Positions 33,232 through 46,305 of a DNA stretch of 64,000 nt are shown here, in pieces. The notes beneath the pieces were generated by a model. That model ran no database searches. It had not been told where the DNA came from and saw only the letters and a program-made list of their open reading frames with translations. The DNA is from Megascapheus bottae. Its lineage: Eukaryota > Chordata > Mammalia > Rodentia > Geomyidae. A program made the translations under genes and the position numbers. The DNA lies in contig JANJXV010000004.1 of the NCBI GenBank assembly GCA_024803745.1, positions 50,539,858 through 50,603,857 on the forward strand, read 5' to 3'. Every line of letters begins with the position of its first letter. The first letter of the stretch is position 1.

Positions 33232-33350
33232 AAAAAGATCAGAAAGATGTGACAGTGATCAAGATGTGATATACTCATAAGTTAACATACTAAATAGTAA
33301 TCCCTTTTAAAACAACTTAATGATACAAAAATAAAATTTAAAAAAGAAAA
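33232..33350 (+). mobile_element. Possible old L1 3' end, sense
   Basis: GACAGTGATCAAGATGTGAT resembles GACATTGATCAAGATGCACT in the element at 58882, and the segment ends in AATAAAATTTAAAAAAGAAA. Support comes from this one internal comparison. Confidence 0.4.
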
Positions 33351-34714
33351 TAAACAAATGAATGACTATGACCTCCTTTAAAAATTTACCATCTTTATGA
33401 TGAAAACTACATGAAACCTTTATAATGTATCTCATTTTTACCTTATTACCATATGTGATTAAGATATACCACAGAGAAAAAACAAGCAAAATGAAATTGG
33501 ACTTTCATTTCCTGTCTTTCTTAAAACTGTAATATATATATATATAATTATAAAAGCAGAAGTGAAAGATTAAGAGCATCTTTTAAATAAAATGCACTTA
33601 TGTGTATTACAAATGTACTCACTGAATGAACTGTTTCCTTATTGCTGATGAAGAAAATCTACATCATGGAATTGTACTTTTCTCCAAACCTGTCTTAGAT
33701 ACTATAGTGAACTTCTTGGCTTCCAAATTCCAGGCTCCATGATGCTTCTTTCTGTGTTTCATTTTCTCACTGAGCAGATGGCAGTAAGTGGCAAGCTACT
33801 GAGAGAAGAAGGCCAATTTATTCTGCCGTGCACTGAAAACTGTGTTAGAATTTGTAGGCAAAATAAAAACAAGAGAAGGAAGCTAGCACATTTTAAGAGC
33901 CATATTATATACCAGGCACTTGTTAGTGTTTTGATATACATTATTTCATTCAAGAAATCCTTGCATTAGCAAGAGAGTTACATTAACCCATAGAATTAAA
34001 GTAGGTGTTGTCAGTGCTTTTCTTTTTTCTTTTAACAAAGCTAAGGCCAGTAGGATTATTTGTACGAACTTCATGCAGTATGATATTTCATTCACATGAA
34101 ATGACAGATACTGTCCCATATTCAAAAAATGATTATGAAGAAGGTAGGGAGTGAAAAATGAGAACTGTGATCATTGTTCGGTTCTTTAAAGCAGAGTGAA
34201 GTGTTCCTGCTCATTTGTAGCTGTATGAGATTAGCTATTTCAACTCTTTCTGTAGCTAATAATTCTCCAAGGGATTCCCAGGGCAGCTGTGATGGCAGCA
34301 GGACCTACTTTCACATATTGTAGGTGCTAGACGTGGTCAAGAATGTTTTGCTTTTATAGCAGCTGATTAAATGTGGTATTTGAGTTATAAGACAAGACAT
34401 GGCTCAGTACTGATCTAATTGGGTCTGCTTAAGCAATTAATACTTAAAGATATAGTTATATAGAATTCTCTGATCAAGTTTAAATTCAGCTTATGATGAA
34501 ATCTTCATGCAGGAAAACCTCATGAAAAGGAAGTTCATAGTTGAATTCATCAGTTGACTAATGTAAAGAGGCTATGACCTGGAAAATGTCAAAGAGTCAG
34601 TCATAACTTACAATTCATATATAAAATGTACTAAAGTCATAAAAAACCCATAGGGTCTATAAAATATGTTCCTTAAATTAGTAACTTTGTTTTATTTACA
34701 GGTATGTGTTTTCA
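33351..34714. other. Mostly unique sequence with a MIR relic and a candidate conserved block
   Basis: A probable MIR core lies at 33895-33965. 34240-34460 is compositionally distinct, with GGGATTCCC at 34271-34279 and an E-box CAGCTG at 34284-34289. No gene recognised. Confidence 0.45.
33895..33965 (-). mobile_element. Probable MIR core fragment, antisense
   Basis: AGCCATATTATATACCAGGC then ACTTGTTAGTGTTTTGATAT and ATTATTTCATTCAAGAAATC follows the MIR pattern of a cactgtgccaggcac-type block and an attaactcattt-type block. Short and diverged. Confidence 0.5.
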
Positions 34715-34985
34715 CTATATTTTTATTAGCATACATTATTTGTACAAGGGATGTTCCATTACATGTACATACACAATGTATTGAACACATTTGCATTCTC
34801 TAGTACTCTCCCTTATTTCTCTTCCTCCTTTTATGAGTATTTCAGCAGGTGTTGCAGCTTTATTTTCATGTACGTAAATAAAGTACTTAGACTCAGTCCT
34901 CACCCTCATCACCTCCTTTATTAGTCTTCTCTCCATCTGCTTATATCCTTGATCTAACAGAGCCTGTATAACTTTCCTGTCATTC
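34715..34985 (-). mobile_element. Old L1 3' end variant, antisense
   Basis: TTTTTATTAGCATACATTAT then TTGTACAAGGGATGTTCCAT and ACATGTACATACACAATGTA resembles an old mammalian L1 terminus. The C/T-rich region that follows fits a reversed polypurine 3'UTR. Confidence 0.65.
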
Positions 34986-37249
34986 ATTTTGTTAAGTCTA
35001 TATTGACAGTATCAAGGGACTTAGACATTGTACTTCAGAGGTGCATTTATTATAGCTTAATCAGAAAGGCTCATGCTTTTACTTTCTTTTTCTCTCTACT
35101 TCTATTTCTATTTCTAATATGTATACCTAGGACATGTTTCCACTTAGTATGTGCAAATAAATGTAAATCCATTTTCATTAGCTTATTACATAATGATGTG
35201 GGAGTAGAAGTGGACATTAAAGTAATTTTGTAACTTAATGTATTACTATAAGTAAAATGTCTAAGAAATCAGAAAAAAACAACAACATAGAAGCAAAAAA
35301 CCAAAACAGACAGGTTAAATCATCTTCAAAATTCTTGTAGTAAATGCCAATGCCACAATTTTGTGGGATTTCTACAAGTTGTGTTTTGTATCTCCCCAGA
35401 TAAATGGACAGCTTATATGCAAGAGAATAGAGCTGTCAAAAGTATCTGTCCACAAGTTTATTGTCACTATCAAGATCAAGTATACAGGAGAGAAAATATA
35501 ATAGAGATATAAGATATAGGAGAGAAACTGAAACATCTAGACTGTTTATCAATTAAAGAGTAACAAGGGAGATATGATCTTTGTAAATATCAGGTAAATT
35601 TCCTAAATCTGTAGTCTAAAATTACTGCATTTCATTTAGAACTGTGGTTTAGAGCTCTTGGCACTGAGCATTGACTTCTAAATATTCTAAATGGCTAATT
35701 CTAAATAACAAAGTGTGTTTCATTATATCACTTACACATTCACAAGCTACACATGCAAGAATTTGTCCAGAGACTCTTGAAAATAATGACATCAATATTT
35801 ATTGTAGCTACTGAATATCAACAAGAAGTCCTTAAAATATATAATCCTTCCAAAATATCATAAAACATAATAATTTGTGAATTATATTTACTTATTTTTC
35901 CACAGTGGTATAGAAATTGAATAACTGATAGTTCATTTAAAATTATCAGTTGTATACTAGGTGGGCAATTTACACATTTAAATGTGAAAGTATTTATTTT
36001 AAAATTGTTAGATTCAGTACAGTAATTTTATAATTACAATGATCATTAAATTCTGGTAATATTAGAACAGCTTTCAAGCTTTTCTCAAAATAACTGGGGC
36101 TCCATAGAGAAAAAAAACAAGGTATTTTCAGGGTAATTAAAAAAATCCTGATGTTTTAATCTAATTGACATATTCACCTCATCAAAAATGAAAAATTTTT
36201 AGAGATTTATTTTTTAATATAGAGCTATTCTGAAACTAGAAAGGAGATATTACATGGTTGTTCTTAAAAACAGATAATTTATTACCTAGACATTGTCAAA
36301 TACAAAAGAATTTCAGAAATCAACTCCTACCTAGCAGAGCAATTTTTGGTTTTAGAGCAGACTCATTTTAATGATCTGTCATTTTTATTCTCATTATCTT
36401 AGCGATGGCACTGCAAAAACGTCCTCTGTTAGCATAACAGAATTGTTTGCTCTCTTTTAAGTCAAACGTTCTCATTGTACCCTCTAATCACATAAAGTGA
36501 CCTAACCTAGTCATTTACTTGCCTTAAAGAAACTTTAATTTTTACAGCAAATAATGAAATTACTTTCCCAAAACAATTACAGATACATTTTAGGATATAC
36601 AATCTAAATGTTCTAGTCCTACAGAAAGAGTTTGATTTCAAAAATGTTGAATTGTGTTATACTGAGGAGAAGACCAAACCCAAAGACCAAATAATCAGGT
36701 TTGTTCGTTCTGCTTTAATTTCAGGAGAAAAAAAATCCATCCAGGAAAACCTGCATAGATAATGCTCATGAAATTGATAAACTAAAACACAGTGTTTCCT
36801 GGATATAGCTGAACATGAACAAATCACAGGTGGATCATTTGATAAGTACGATGTCAGATTTATTATTTGCAATAGAAAAACATTGTCCAAATGCAAGTAG
36901 TTGACCATTCTTTTCACAAGAAAATTCACTTGAAAGCATGATCTAGATTTCTTATTTTATAAAATCAAAGAGATATTGTTTGTGTGGCCAAAAGCAACAA
37001 CTATCACAAGAGAAGCACATAGAGCAAAATAATCATACTTGGGAAAATCAGAGATACAAACAAATTTCAATATGGATAACTAAGCTGAGTAAGCCAAATT
37101 TACCTATTAAGCAGCTACCAGATCAAATAAAATCAGATTGCTAAACAAGGTTTAATAATATGTATGATTTATGATCATAATTTAGGGATTTTTAAACTTT
37201 TTACTTGTCAGGATTAAGTATTTCCTTATTGAAATAGCAGAAGCATTGT

Positions 37250-37251
<2 letters not shown>

Positions 37252-37301
<50 letters not shown>
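37252..37301. repeat. (CA)n microsatellite, 25 units
   Basis: Uninterrupted CA array. It produces opposing (TH)n and (CV)n open frames on the two strands, which are not genes. Confidence 0.98.
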
Positions 37302-37303
<2 letters not shown>

Positions 37304-39735
37304 CTTTACCTCGTGTTGACATGGTTAAGAAAGTGATCTCACTACAGAAGAAGTCTAGTAGGAGGAAATCTAGAAACAATAGTACCATAACCTTGTACCT
37401 ACTGGTTGAAAATGTAAGATGGTCTTATTGGCATGAGATGGATTCTAACTTTTGCAGACAAATGAATACATTTATTCTCCTTATTGAAATCTTTCTGATA
37501 GTAGCCATAGCAGGTGTTGAAGGTCTCTGAGATAATATACAAAAAAGTTCCTGTGTTCTAAGCAAGAAAGGAAGAGAATGGCTCAAGTCCAAGCCAGAAC
37601 TTGGGTTATCATGTGGCAAATCCCTCAATAGTGATTAAACCTCAAAAGATTAAAAATGCTCAGCATTTCATTAGATACAAAAAATATGCCTTGTGTGTAG
37701 ATAGTATCATGTTTCTGTGCCTCTGATATTGGTAGCTCTAAATATCTATCCTGCTATATGACCCTTTTCCAAGACCCTGGAGCTGATGAAAATCAGTGTC
37801 ATGCTGCCTATTCTTGTGGTGATGACACTTGAACACAAATGCACAAGTTCATATTCATTGGGGAGCACTTTTGATACGTGAGAACTAAATAGAAATGTTT
37901 ACTACTTTCACTGTTGTCAAGTGTAAAAGGCTCTTTAGTTACTAGCAAATCTTCCTTTTCTCAAAGCTCAAAGCATGTGTGGCTAGTCCTTTCCCCAATA
38001 TGAAGAGGAGAGACATTCACATACTCACCATTAGATAAAGAAACCAGTCATACAATCACTTTATATTGGTCTACACAGTCATAGAATGGATCCATGTTAT
38101 ATTACAAATATTTCATCATAGTTATTCTCTTCATTGTCTGATAACTACTGGACTTTGATAGCATGTAATTTAATTTGTATTAATTAGCTAAAAGCAAGTA
38201 AATTTTTTGACTTGATGTTACATTCTTTACAAAATAAAATTTGGAAATGTTTTTAGTTTTCAGTGAATTGAATCGGCTTATCTGAAATAAGAAGTAATGT
38301 TGGGATTAAATAGTCCATTCATTTTTATAATATTCACCTCTAAAATATTTTAGAAAATCTTAGTAATTGAATCAAAAGAAGCCTGAGAATTTTCATTAAA
38401 GATATTAGAGATAGCAAAACAAAATTGGTTACCTGAAATAATTTTACATGTTTACTAAGTTCCATTTACTTATACTAAGTGCTGTAAACAGATTTCTCAA
38501 CTAGAATTGTTTTATAATCCTTTTTATTATGGAAATTTTATGTTTATACTATATGTGGTTGATTTTAAAAAGGAGATGTAGATAATTTGTCATTTATTCA
38601 ATGCAAAAATAATATTTAACCTTCTCAGTGTAATAAAAGATAGCTTATAAAGGTGAAAATTAAAAGACTGATTTAATTAATATTACTTTTATTTGAGTCC
38701 TATACTTAAATATGTTATTTATAATCTTGAATTAATATGTAATTATATTCTGTAAAGATTACAGATACTCTATATCACTATGATATTTTTCATAAAGTAA
38801 ACTATGTATGTTCACTAAACTAATTTATTTGGTTTAAATTTATAGAATTATTTTTCTTCATTTTTTTCTAAAAATTTATTTCTTGAATTAGAGTAATCAA
38901 AATCTAGCTTTTTTCTACAGTCGGCCATAAAATACAGTCAAATTTGATCATAATTAACGAAATAAAGCTGATAGTCTCATGCATCGGAAAATTAGAATAT
39001 TTATAGATATATGATATATTCATATTCTATGATAAATTGATTAGAATTGCACATTAAATTTAGTGTAGAAATTAAGCAAAGCAAATTTTAAAAATCTTGT
39101 TTATACAGCGCTTCTTGTTAAACACTGAAATTAGTTTCACATAAAAAACAGAATTTTCACTGCAGTATATTCAATACAGTGTATTAAATTCAATTTTTAT
39201 GTCAGATATTCCCTGGTTGTAGGTCCTTGTTGTACTCTTAAGACTTCTACCTTATTAATTTTTAAGTCTCTATTACTGCACCACGCACACATTTTGAGGC
39301 TTGGTTATTTCCACTGAAATTACTTAATTGAATCTGTATGGATATTTCAGAAATATATTCCTAGAGCATTTAGTATTCTGTACAAACTTACTCCTTAACA
39401 AACTCCCAAAGCATTCTTTACATTTTTGCTTCCACAGAAGCCAACATTATAGCTGCTTATCCCATTAAGTGAAATAAAATGTGAACTTCTTCATAGAATG
39501 TCTGCCTCTGAAGCAGAGTAAAGAATGAGTCAACAAAAATTTAGTGGAGTAGAGAAAAAAAATTAAGCTGTTGGTAAAATTCTGCAGTTCAATAATACTG
39601 ATATTTTTATTGTGGTACTTATTATTCATGCCAAATTATTGTAAAGCAAGGAGGTTCTGGATTACAAATGAGTATCTGTTAATGAAAATAGTGGGGACTA
39701 TCAAATACTATTACATCAGTGTAAACATTCAGAAT

Positions 39736-39830
39736 ACCTCTGTCTCTGTCTCTGTCTCTGTCTCTGCCTCTCTCTCTGTCTTTCTCTCTGTGTGTCTCTA
39801 ACTGTCTATATCTGTCTTTCTGTCTCTCTG
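39736..39830. repeat. (CTCTGT)n hexanucleotide and CT-rich array
   Basis: Four perfect CTCTGT units followed by degenerate CTCT/CTGT units for about 95 bases. Frames through it read as alternating SV or DR repeats. Confidence 0.93.
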
Positions 39831-42800
39831 AAATTAATTTCTTTCTGATGAAGCATAACTTCACTAAGATGGCATCTGTGGAGACACTGATAATCACAAA
39901 CAACCAAAAATTGTATTTCCAAGGGCAAGGGAATAAATTAGCTTTCTTGAGTTTCTATTGCCTTGGAATTGTTAGCTACATTTTTACAGCAACCTGAATT
40001 TATACAACTAATTTAAATTAACTTTAATTTTTTAAAATATTAGATGCAAGCCTCTGATATAATCACTCATTATTGTTCACTTAATTATAGATATTGTACT
40101 TTTTTCGCTAGCAGAGAAGTTTTTCTTTCTCTCATAGGTACTTTAAGTTGGAAATTGCCTGTATGGCTTTTAATGTTCAGACCAAAAAAACCCCTACTAA
40201 GTTACATTTCATTGAGTGATAGACAATAATTAGGTTTAGAATAGGGTGATGAAGCTGAGATTGCTTGACAATTTTAAGTAATAATTTAAGAACTAAATTT
40301 AACAATACAGAAATGGAAAAGAAATTCTGTTCAAAACAGATGCATATAAAACCAAAGACTGCCTAGTGAGTTCTTGCAACAGCAAAGTGACCCTCCTGAA
40401 ATGTGAATTGGGTCTTTATTTGGACTTTATTATAAATTGGTTCATGAGCCACCAAAGGAATTTCAGCATACCAGTGAACTATTTCAACATAAAGTGTGGG
40501 TCTTCATGAACGTAGTCATTCCTTTCTCTGACAAACTAGTAGGTTCTATGTGTTAGATACTCTATTCCCATTACTATTTTATATGGTATTGACACTGGAA
40601 CAATTGTATTAGCATATATTAATCATAAATGATTTTGTCCTATTTCCATATATGCATACATTGTCTTTTAATCAAATTCACCCTTCTATTTCTTTATCTT
40701 ATTTTCTGAACTTTTTACTTACATTCCTACCTGAGGCTCATTTTAGTAACAGAAATGAGATATGATCAATCTTTTTGTATTCCTTGAAGCAACCAGATTA
40801 AAAAATCTAGGTGGAATCATGACATTGGTAAAGAATCATTGATTTGGTTTTGAAGCTGAAGCAGAATAGATAAAATAAGCATTGCTGCCAGCATTTGCAG
40901 ATGTTGAAGTGTTTTCTGCACAGATATGCCCATTTACCTTGTAAACATAGGCAGTTCAGTAGAAACTGCCTTTCTGTTTTTAATCCTGAACCAAGAATAA
41001 ATCTCTCTGTTGTCTTCCAAAATATTTAACTTGAGTCAACATCCAAAACTTAGAATACAGGCATAATGACTCTTCTTGCTTAAATTGTCTACTTCTTTTT
41101 AAAAATGCTTCCTAGTCTTTTAAAATGCCTACTAGCCACTCTTAATCTGTTATTTAATCAGAAAAAAAATATCCAGTGTGTTCTTCATTTAAGTGGAGGA
41201 AAGGCGGTCTTAAACAACAGATGTGAAACCATCTTCCTCCGATTCACTTCTCAGACATTTATGTCTTGCCGCATGTGAGAAGCATATTAAGTGTGATTCA
41301 GGTAATAGAAGAAAGGTTTCTACAGATAACGCTTGACAACTCAATCAAAGAAAATCACAGGGAACAATTTATGGGGAAAGGTGGCTTATAGGAGATAGGT
41401 GGAGGTTCTGTGGACCTTTTCAGAATAAAAAGTGTCCCTTTACCTTGCTTTATATATTATAAATATTTAGTGACATCTTCTTATAGAATCATGAACTGAT
41501 TATAGATACTGACATTATAACACCTAAAAGCCTCAAAAGGATGCTTATTTCACTTCATTTGTAAAAACACAGAATAGATAATATGCTGATCTCAATGATT
41601 GTACCTGGGTTGTTTCATTTTGTAATAGAAGGATTTATATACTGTTGGCAACTATGATGTCTATGCTAGATCTAAAACTGTAGTCATCGCCAACATTTCC
41701 TGTCTCCCCACACAACTTCACTTTTCTCCATTATTATTACTAGCTTGTGTATTTTACTTATACAACTTATTTCCTAATATCCTATAACTCTTCCTGCCCT
41801 TTATTAGGATCGCATTTCTGTGAAATTCACTGAGAAAGGGCTAAAGTAGTACAAGGAACCTGGAGATCTTTTAGCAAGCAAGGAGAAAGTATGATGCTTA
41901 AGGTGATCGTGAAATGTTTCATCTTGAAAAATTAAATCAAGGGACTGGCTGATTGACTCATTATAGGTATAGTAAATAGAACACTGTTCAGCGTTACACC
42001 ACACTAATGATCCAAGCAGCTAAAAAGATGATTTCTACTGAAAACCTTCTAACTGTAATCAAAACAGATTTGACCGTAGGCATCTGCAGCTTCATCTGGC
42101 ATATGGCCAATCTGAGACAATTAGTATATACTTATGCAGATCATGATCTTGTGATCTCTTACATATTCTTCCTGGCTTCCCAGCTCTGGGTGAATCTTGA
42201 GGTTTTGCCTGGCAGGTAATGTTCACTAGGCTACCCAGTCAACTGGCTTCCCACTATATTCCATAAGGGTGAGAACCAGCAGAATATTGGAAGTAAAGTG
42301 AAGGCCTGATTAGAGGCTTTTCTCTCTTTATCGGTTTTAGCTCTGGTCTCCATCAGAAATGCCTTCACTTCCATAGTACCAGCTCCCTTTCTGTGGCTTC
42401 AGTTTTCTTTTTACTAATCCCTTTGTAGTCACTCTATTGAAGGGTAGAAGGGCATCCGATATTTTTATCAGTTTTGTTAGCTAGCTCATCTATTCTGTGT
42501 AATAAGCAATTCTATGATTTAAATCTTTAGATTTCGAATAGATATTTTTGATGTCGGACCCAGACATTTACAGCGTACAAGACATTAGGGAGAAAAAAGA
42601 AGGCATTAGGTAAAGCAGTTTGTATCTTGAGGTTTTATTGTGTCAGTGTTGTGAAAAATTGTGAGTCAAAACACCCGTGAAAATGAGAGGGAATGGTGGT
42701 AGCAAAGTGATTATAGAAAAGGAAATGAGGAGTTTGGGCTGTGTTATTCATAACGTCAGATTGAGTAGGTGAACACTTCTTCAGAACTAGAGGAAATAGA

Positions 42801-43781
42801 ACGCAGGAATTACAGTTCAATAAGTATTCTCTACCTGTACCCTAGCTTTCATAACTATTAGGACAGGAGCAGTATGAGTGACAATGTCAGGAGCCCAGAG
42901 GCAAAATCTTCAAGGAATGAGAACAGATGACCTGCCATTGGTGGATGACAGCAGTTTAAGACAGAAGTCACATCATCTCTTGGTATGAATATCACAGCTG
43001 TGATTCATTATGTGAAAACGAAGACGTGGACTGATTTCAAAACTATGAAAAGAGGAGCAAGAAGCAGAATTAACCAACTTTCACGATCAGTGGTAGGCGG
43101 GGGTGAGAGAATAAATAACACTACCATGGAAGGCTATCAGAATAGCTGTGCTATATACAGACGAAATGCTATTTGTGAGCCTGTCAGTCTTATTTAGTTC
43201 TTCATCATTTATTTTGTCTGCTAATATGACATTGTTTTACTCATGACAGATTTAGATGTTTATACTTTATAATTGGTGTCACCTAATTGTAATTAGGGTT
43301 CCCAGTGATGCTTTGTGAGCTAAGAAATAAGCATGATTCAGTGTAGAGTTGAGAACAAGAAAGATAACAATATTCCAGCAGAAGGGGAGGACTTTTCTGG
43401 AAGCTAAAGGAATTGGAAGGCCTTTAAATCAATTTCAAATGTATCATGTGGACATTGTAAAGTTTTGAACAACTCTGATGCTGTTTATACAGTTTTAGTC
43501 TTTGACTACTAAATATTTCTTACATGGTAAAGTCGGTCTTTTAAGATAGAAAATATGTTTCAGGTTCTTTAAAATGTATGGCCGGATTTTTAATATATAA
43601 TGGTGTTTTTATTGTCAGGGATATGTTCATTTTATGAAAAAATAGAAATCAAGAGATTTGTTTGAAGTAATTAAAAATTTTTCTCTATGTCCTTACACTA
43701 GAGTGTTTTCATAAAATTTAAATATACAAGTTTAATACACTAGTAAAATATAAATTTCAGGTGAGAGTAACATATTTATTT

Positions 43782-43913
43782 GGCACTTATACTCTACCAC
43801 TTGAGCCACAGCACCCCTCTGGCTTTTTCTGTGTATGTGGTATTGGGAAGTCAAACCCATGGCTCCATGTATGCAAGGCAAGCACTCTACCACTGAGCCA
43901 CCTTCCCAGCCCT
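43782..43913 (-). mobile_element. Dimeric SINE, IDL-Geo-like, antisense, partial
   Basis: Part of the reversed right monomer (CTCTACCACTTGAGCCACAG), the linker GGCTTTTTCTGTGTATGTGG, then the reversed left monomer (AGCACTCTACCACTGAGCCA). Confidence 0.9.
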
Positions 43914-45650
43914 TATTGGCTTTTATAATTAAAACCTATAGATCATAAAAATATCATTAGAAAACTGACTAAATACTAAAGACTTATTTGCGTCAAATTG
44001 TTTTGGTTATTCTTTTCATTATTGAGAATTCACTCATATGCAAAAATTCACTTAATTGCAGGAGATTTTAAGAAAATGAAAATTGATCCCAAATCTTTCT
44101 ACATACATCTCTTGTATCTCTTTGAATTTCTTTGCAATACATCACTATAGCCATATTTTCATAAATATTTTTATTATTTTTGACAAAGTTGATGCTTTAT
44201 ACTGTCATGTATGTCATGTACCCCACTCTGGTCTCCAATGCCTCTGACTGAGCTGAGTGGCAATGTAAGTGTGTGATTTCTCTAGGCAAATTTTGAGTTC
44301 TGGTCTAGACTTCACCATTATTCAGTTTCATCATCAGAAACATCTAAGTGGTTGCTGCTTGCACTTCTCATATGGGAAACGATTTTGTGCACATATCACT
44401 CCATCTGCTTTTCTTCTTTAGATTTTTTGGCGTGAGTTGGACTTATTTAGTTAAAATGCATTAAAGGTTTAAAGTAGATTGTCCAGTTCTTCCCTAGAAA
44501 GACTGAATGAAGAACATGAGTCTGTGCCAGTCCTGTCTCTCATAGTTCTCGTCTTTTCCAATGTGATATGCAAATATTATCTCATTTAAAGTTAATCACA
44601 AAGTAAGAATTCATATTTTTGTATGTTCAATAGTCATGCATATTTTTGAATGAGGTGAATAAGTGTGCCTAGTTTGAAAACTAGGAAGCTCTATTACTTA
44701 TCAAGAAGTACAAGTATGGAAGGATTCAAGAATGAATTGTGAAAATCAATGTTAGTTATTGGACTTGATCCTTTGCATTATTGAAACAAATCTGTATAAA
44801 ATAGATATAGCTTTGTTGTATAAATAAATATTTATGTATGTGGCTGTCTTTTAATTTTACTTTTATGTGTAATGCTTTTTGACAAAGGTAAGTTTAAATT
44901 TTTATGAGTATCTTTTGCTCTTGATGGCTGTGATATGTTTTGAAAAACCTTATCTATAGCAAGGCTTGGAAAAATACTTATTCATGCATTCTTCATTTAT
45001 TAAATGGATAGAATTGTATATTAAAAGTTTAATTCATCAAGATGTGCATAATATCCAGACATTCCTGTTTCTCTTCTCCTACTAATCTTTTCAAACCTTT
45101 GATGCTATTTACTATGAAATGCCTCATTCCCACAGTCTTTTGAAATGCTAATTTTTTCCAAGCTATAAAGAGATGAAACCTATTTCTAAACTGTCTGATC
45201 TTTTTTTAGATCTTCACTATTTATTTTGTTAATATAACATTGTTCTGCTTAGTACAGATTAAGATTTATGTTGTATTATTTGTTTCACAAGATTATAATC
45301 GTTTCTAATTTTATTTACTCTCCTCATTTCTGTCATCTATATTTACTTTCTTTTTCAGTTTTCTTAACAATACATCTTATATTTGTTATTTAGTTGCCAT
45401 TTCATCGAAATTGCGGGTTAACACACAGTATAACTATGCAACACACAGCGTATCACTGTATTTAATTGTATTTTTAGAGCACAGTAAATGATTATTGCTT
45501 TCTTTATAGAATCTATTGATTTATTGTTTTTCTTTGTAACTATTTTTAAGGAATTTATGTGTGAAGGAAAAGAAAAAGTCTTGTGACTTTCAGATTTTTA
45601 AGTCTCAATCAAAAAACCCAACATTTCCATTCATAAAACTTATAATTAAT
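43914..45650. other. Unique sequence, no gene
   Basis: AT-rich overall; 44180-44400 is less so. 44560-44710 weakly recalls MIR but is not called. Confidence 0.45.
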
Positions 45651-45826
45651 GGGGCCAAGAGTGTGGCCTAGTGGTAGAGGGCTTGCCTAGCATGCACAGA
45701 GCCTTGACTTTGATTTCTCATTAATGTATACACAGAAAACCTAGAAGTGTTGCTGTGGTTTAAGTGGTAGATCACTAGTTTTGAGAAAGCTCAGGCCCTA
45801 AGTTCAGGCACCCTCCCTAGCAAAAA

Positions 45827-45869
<43 letters not shown>

Positions 45870-45870
45870 A
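45651..45870 (+). mobile_element. Dimeric SINE, IDL-Geo-like, with (AAAT)n tail
   Basis: GAGTGTGGCCTAGTGGTAGA then GGGCTTGCCTAGCATGCACA; the right monomer is shortened between GTTTTGAGAAAGC and TCAGGCCCTAAGTTCAGGCA. The tail has become an (AAAT)n array. Confidence 0.93.
45824..45870. repeat. (AAAT)n microsatellite, about 11 units
   Basis: Perfect tetranucleotide array forming the tail of the SINE. Confidence 0.96.
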
Positions 45871-46129
45871 ATCCCATCTGCAGTGCAACAATCTACCAGG
45901 CAAAGCCCCTGTCTTCATGCAAACCACATTCTAAAGTGCTGAGGGGATTTCTGGCACTCTTGTATTATCTGTGAAGGAAGAGGGGGGAAGATCCCTAAAT
46001 AGCAGTCAAATACTTTGCTATGGCCCCTGGAATCAAAACATAGTTCATTCTCTTGACAATTGATTCCTGCTCCAGGAAGCTGAAGCAATAATTTTGCAGT
46101 GTACTAATTACAGCTTGACTTTAACATTT

Positions 46130-46305
46130 GTTCTATCCTACTTCTCTATGTGAACTGGAACAACTCCTTTATCTCTCTGGATCTTAAAATGCCATACATG
46201 AAAACATCATATTGATAGTATATTTGGAGAGATGAATGAAATAAGCTATGTGAAAATACTGAGAGGGGCTTACAAACACAGCTTAATAAACAATAACTTT
46301 TGTGC
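46130..46305 (+). mobile_element. Probable MIR element
   Basis: TATGTGAACTGGAACAACTC then TTTATCTCTCTGGATCTTAA and ATGAATGAAATAAGCTATGT, ending CTTAATAAAC, follows the MIR order from the core through the 3' end. Diverged, as expected of a SINE shared by mammals. Confidence 0.6.

Larger units (their letters stand above)
34986..43781. other. 8.8 kb with no recognised interspersed repeat
   Basis: Only microsatellites at 37252-37301 and 39736-39830 interrupt this interval. All open frames of 60-94 codons inside it lack recognisable protein features, and two of them are driven by the (CA)n array. The candidate block 40860-41340 retains CpGs (at GGCGGT, TCCGAT and GCCGCA). 42200-43460 may hide very old repeats that I cannot name. 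Confidence 0.5.

Noticed and set aside
37182..37530. Open frames containing (TH)n and (CV)n peptides
   Set aside because: They are read through the (CA)n array at 37252-37301, which is open in several frames.
42985..43197. 70-codon frame MNITAVIHYV... with basic residues
   Set aside because: Short, no homology recognised and no flanking exon signals.
42240..43460. Possible old LTR or DNA-transposon relics
   Set aside because: The texture suggests an ancient repeat, but I could not match a family, so none is annotated.
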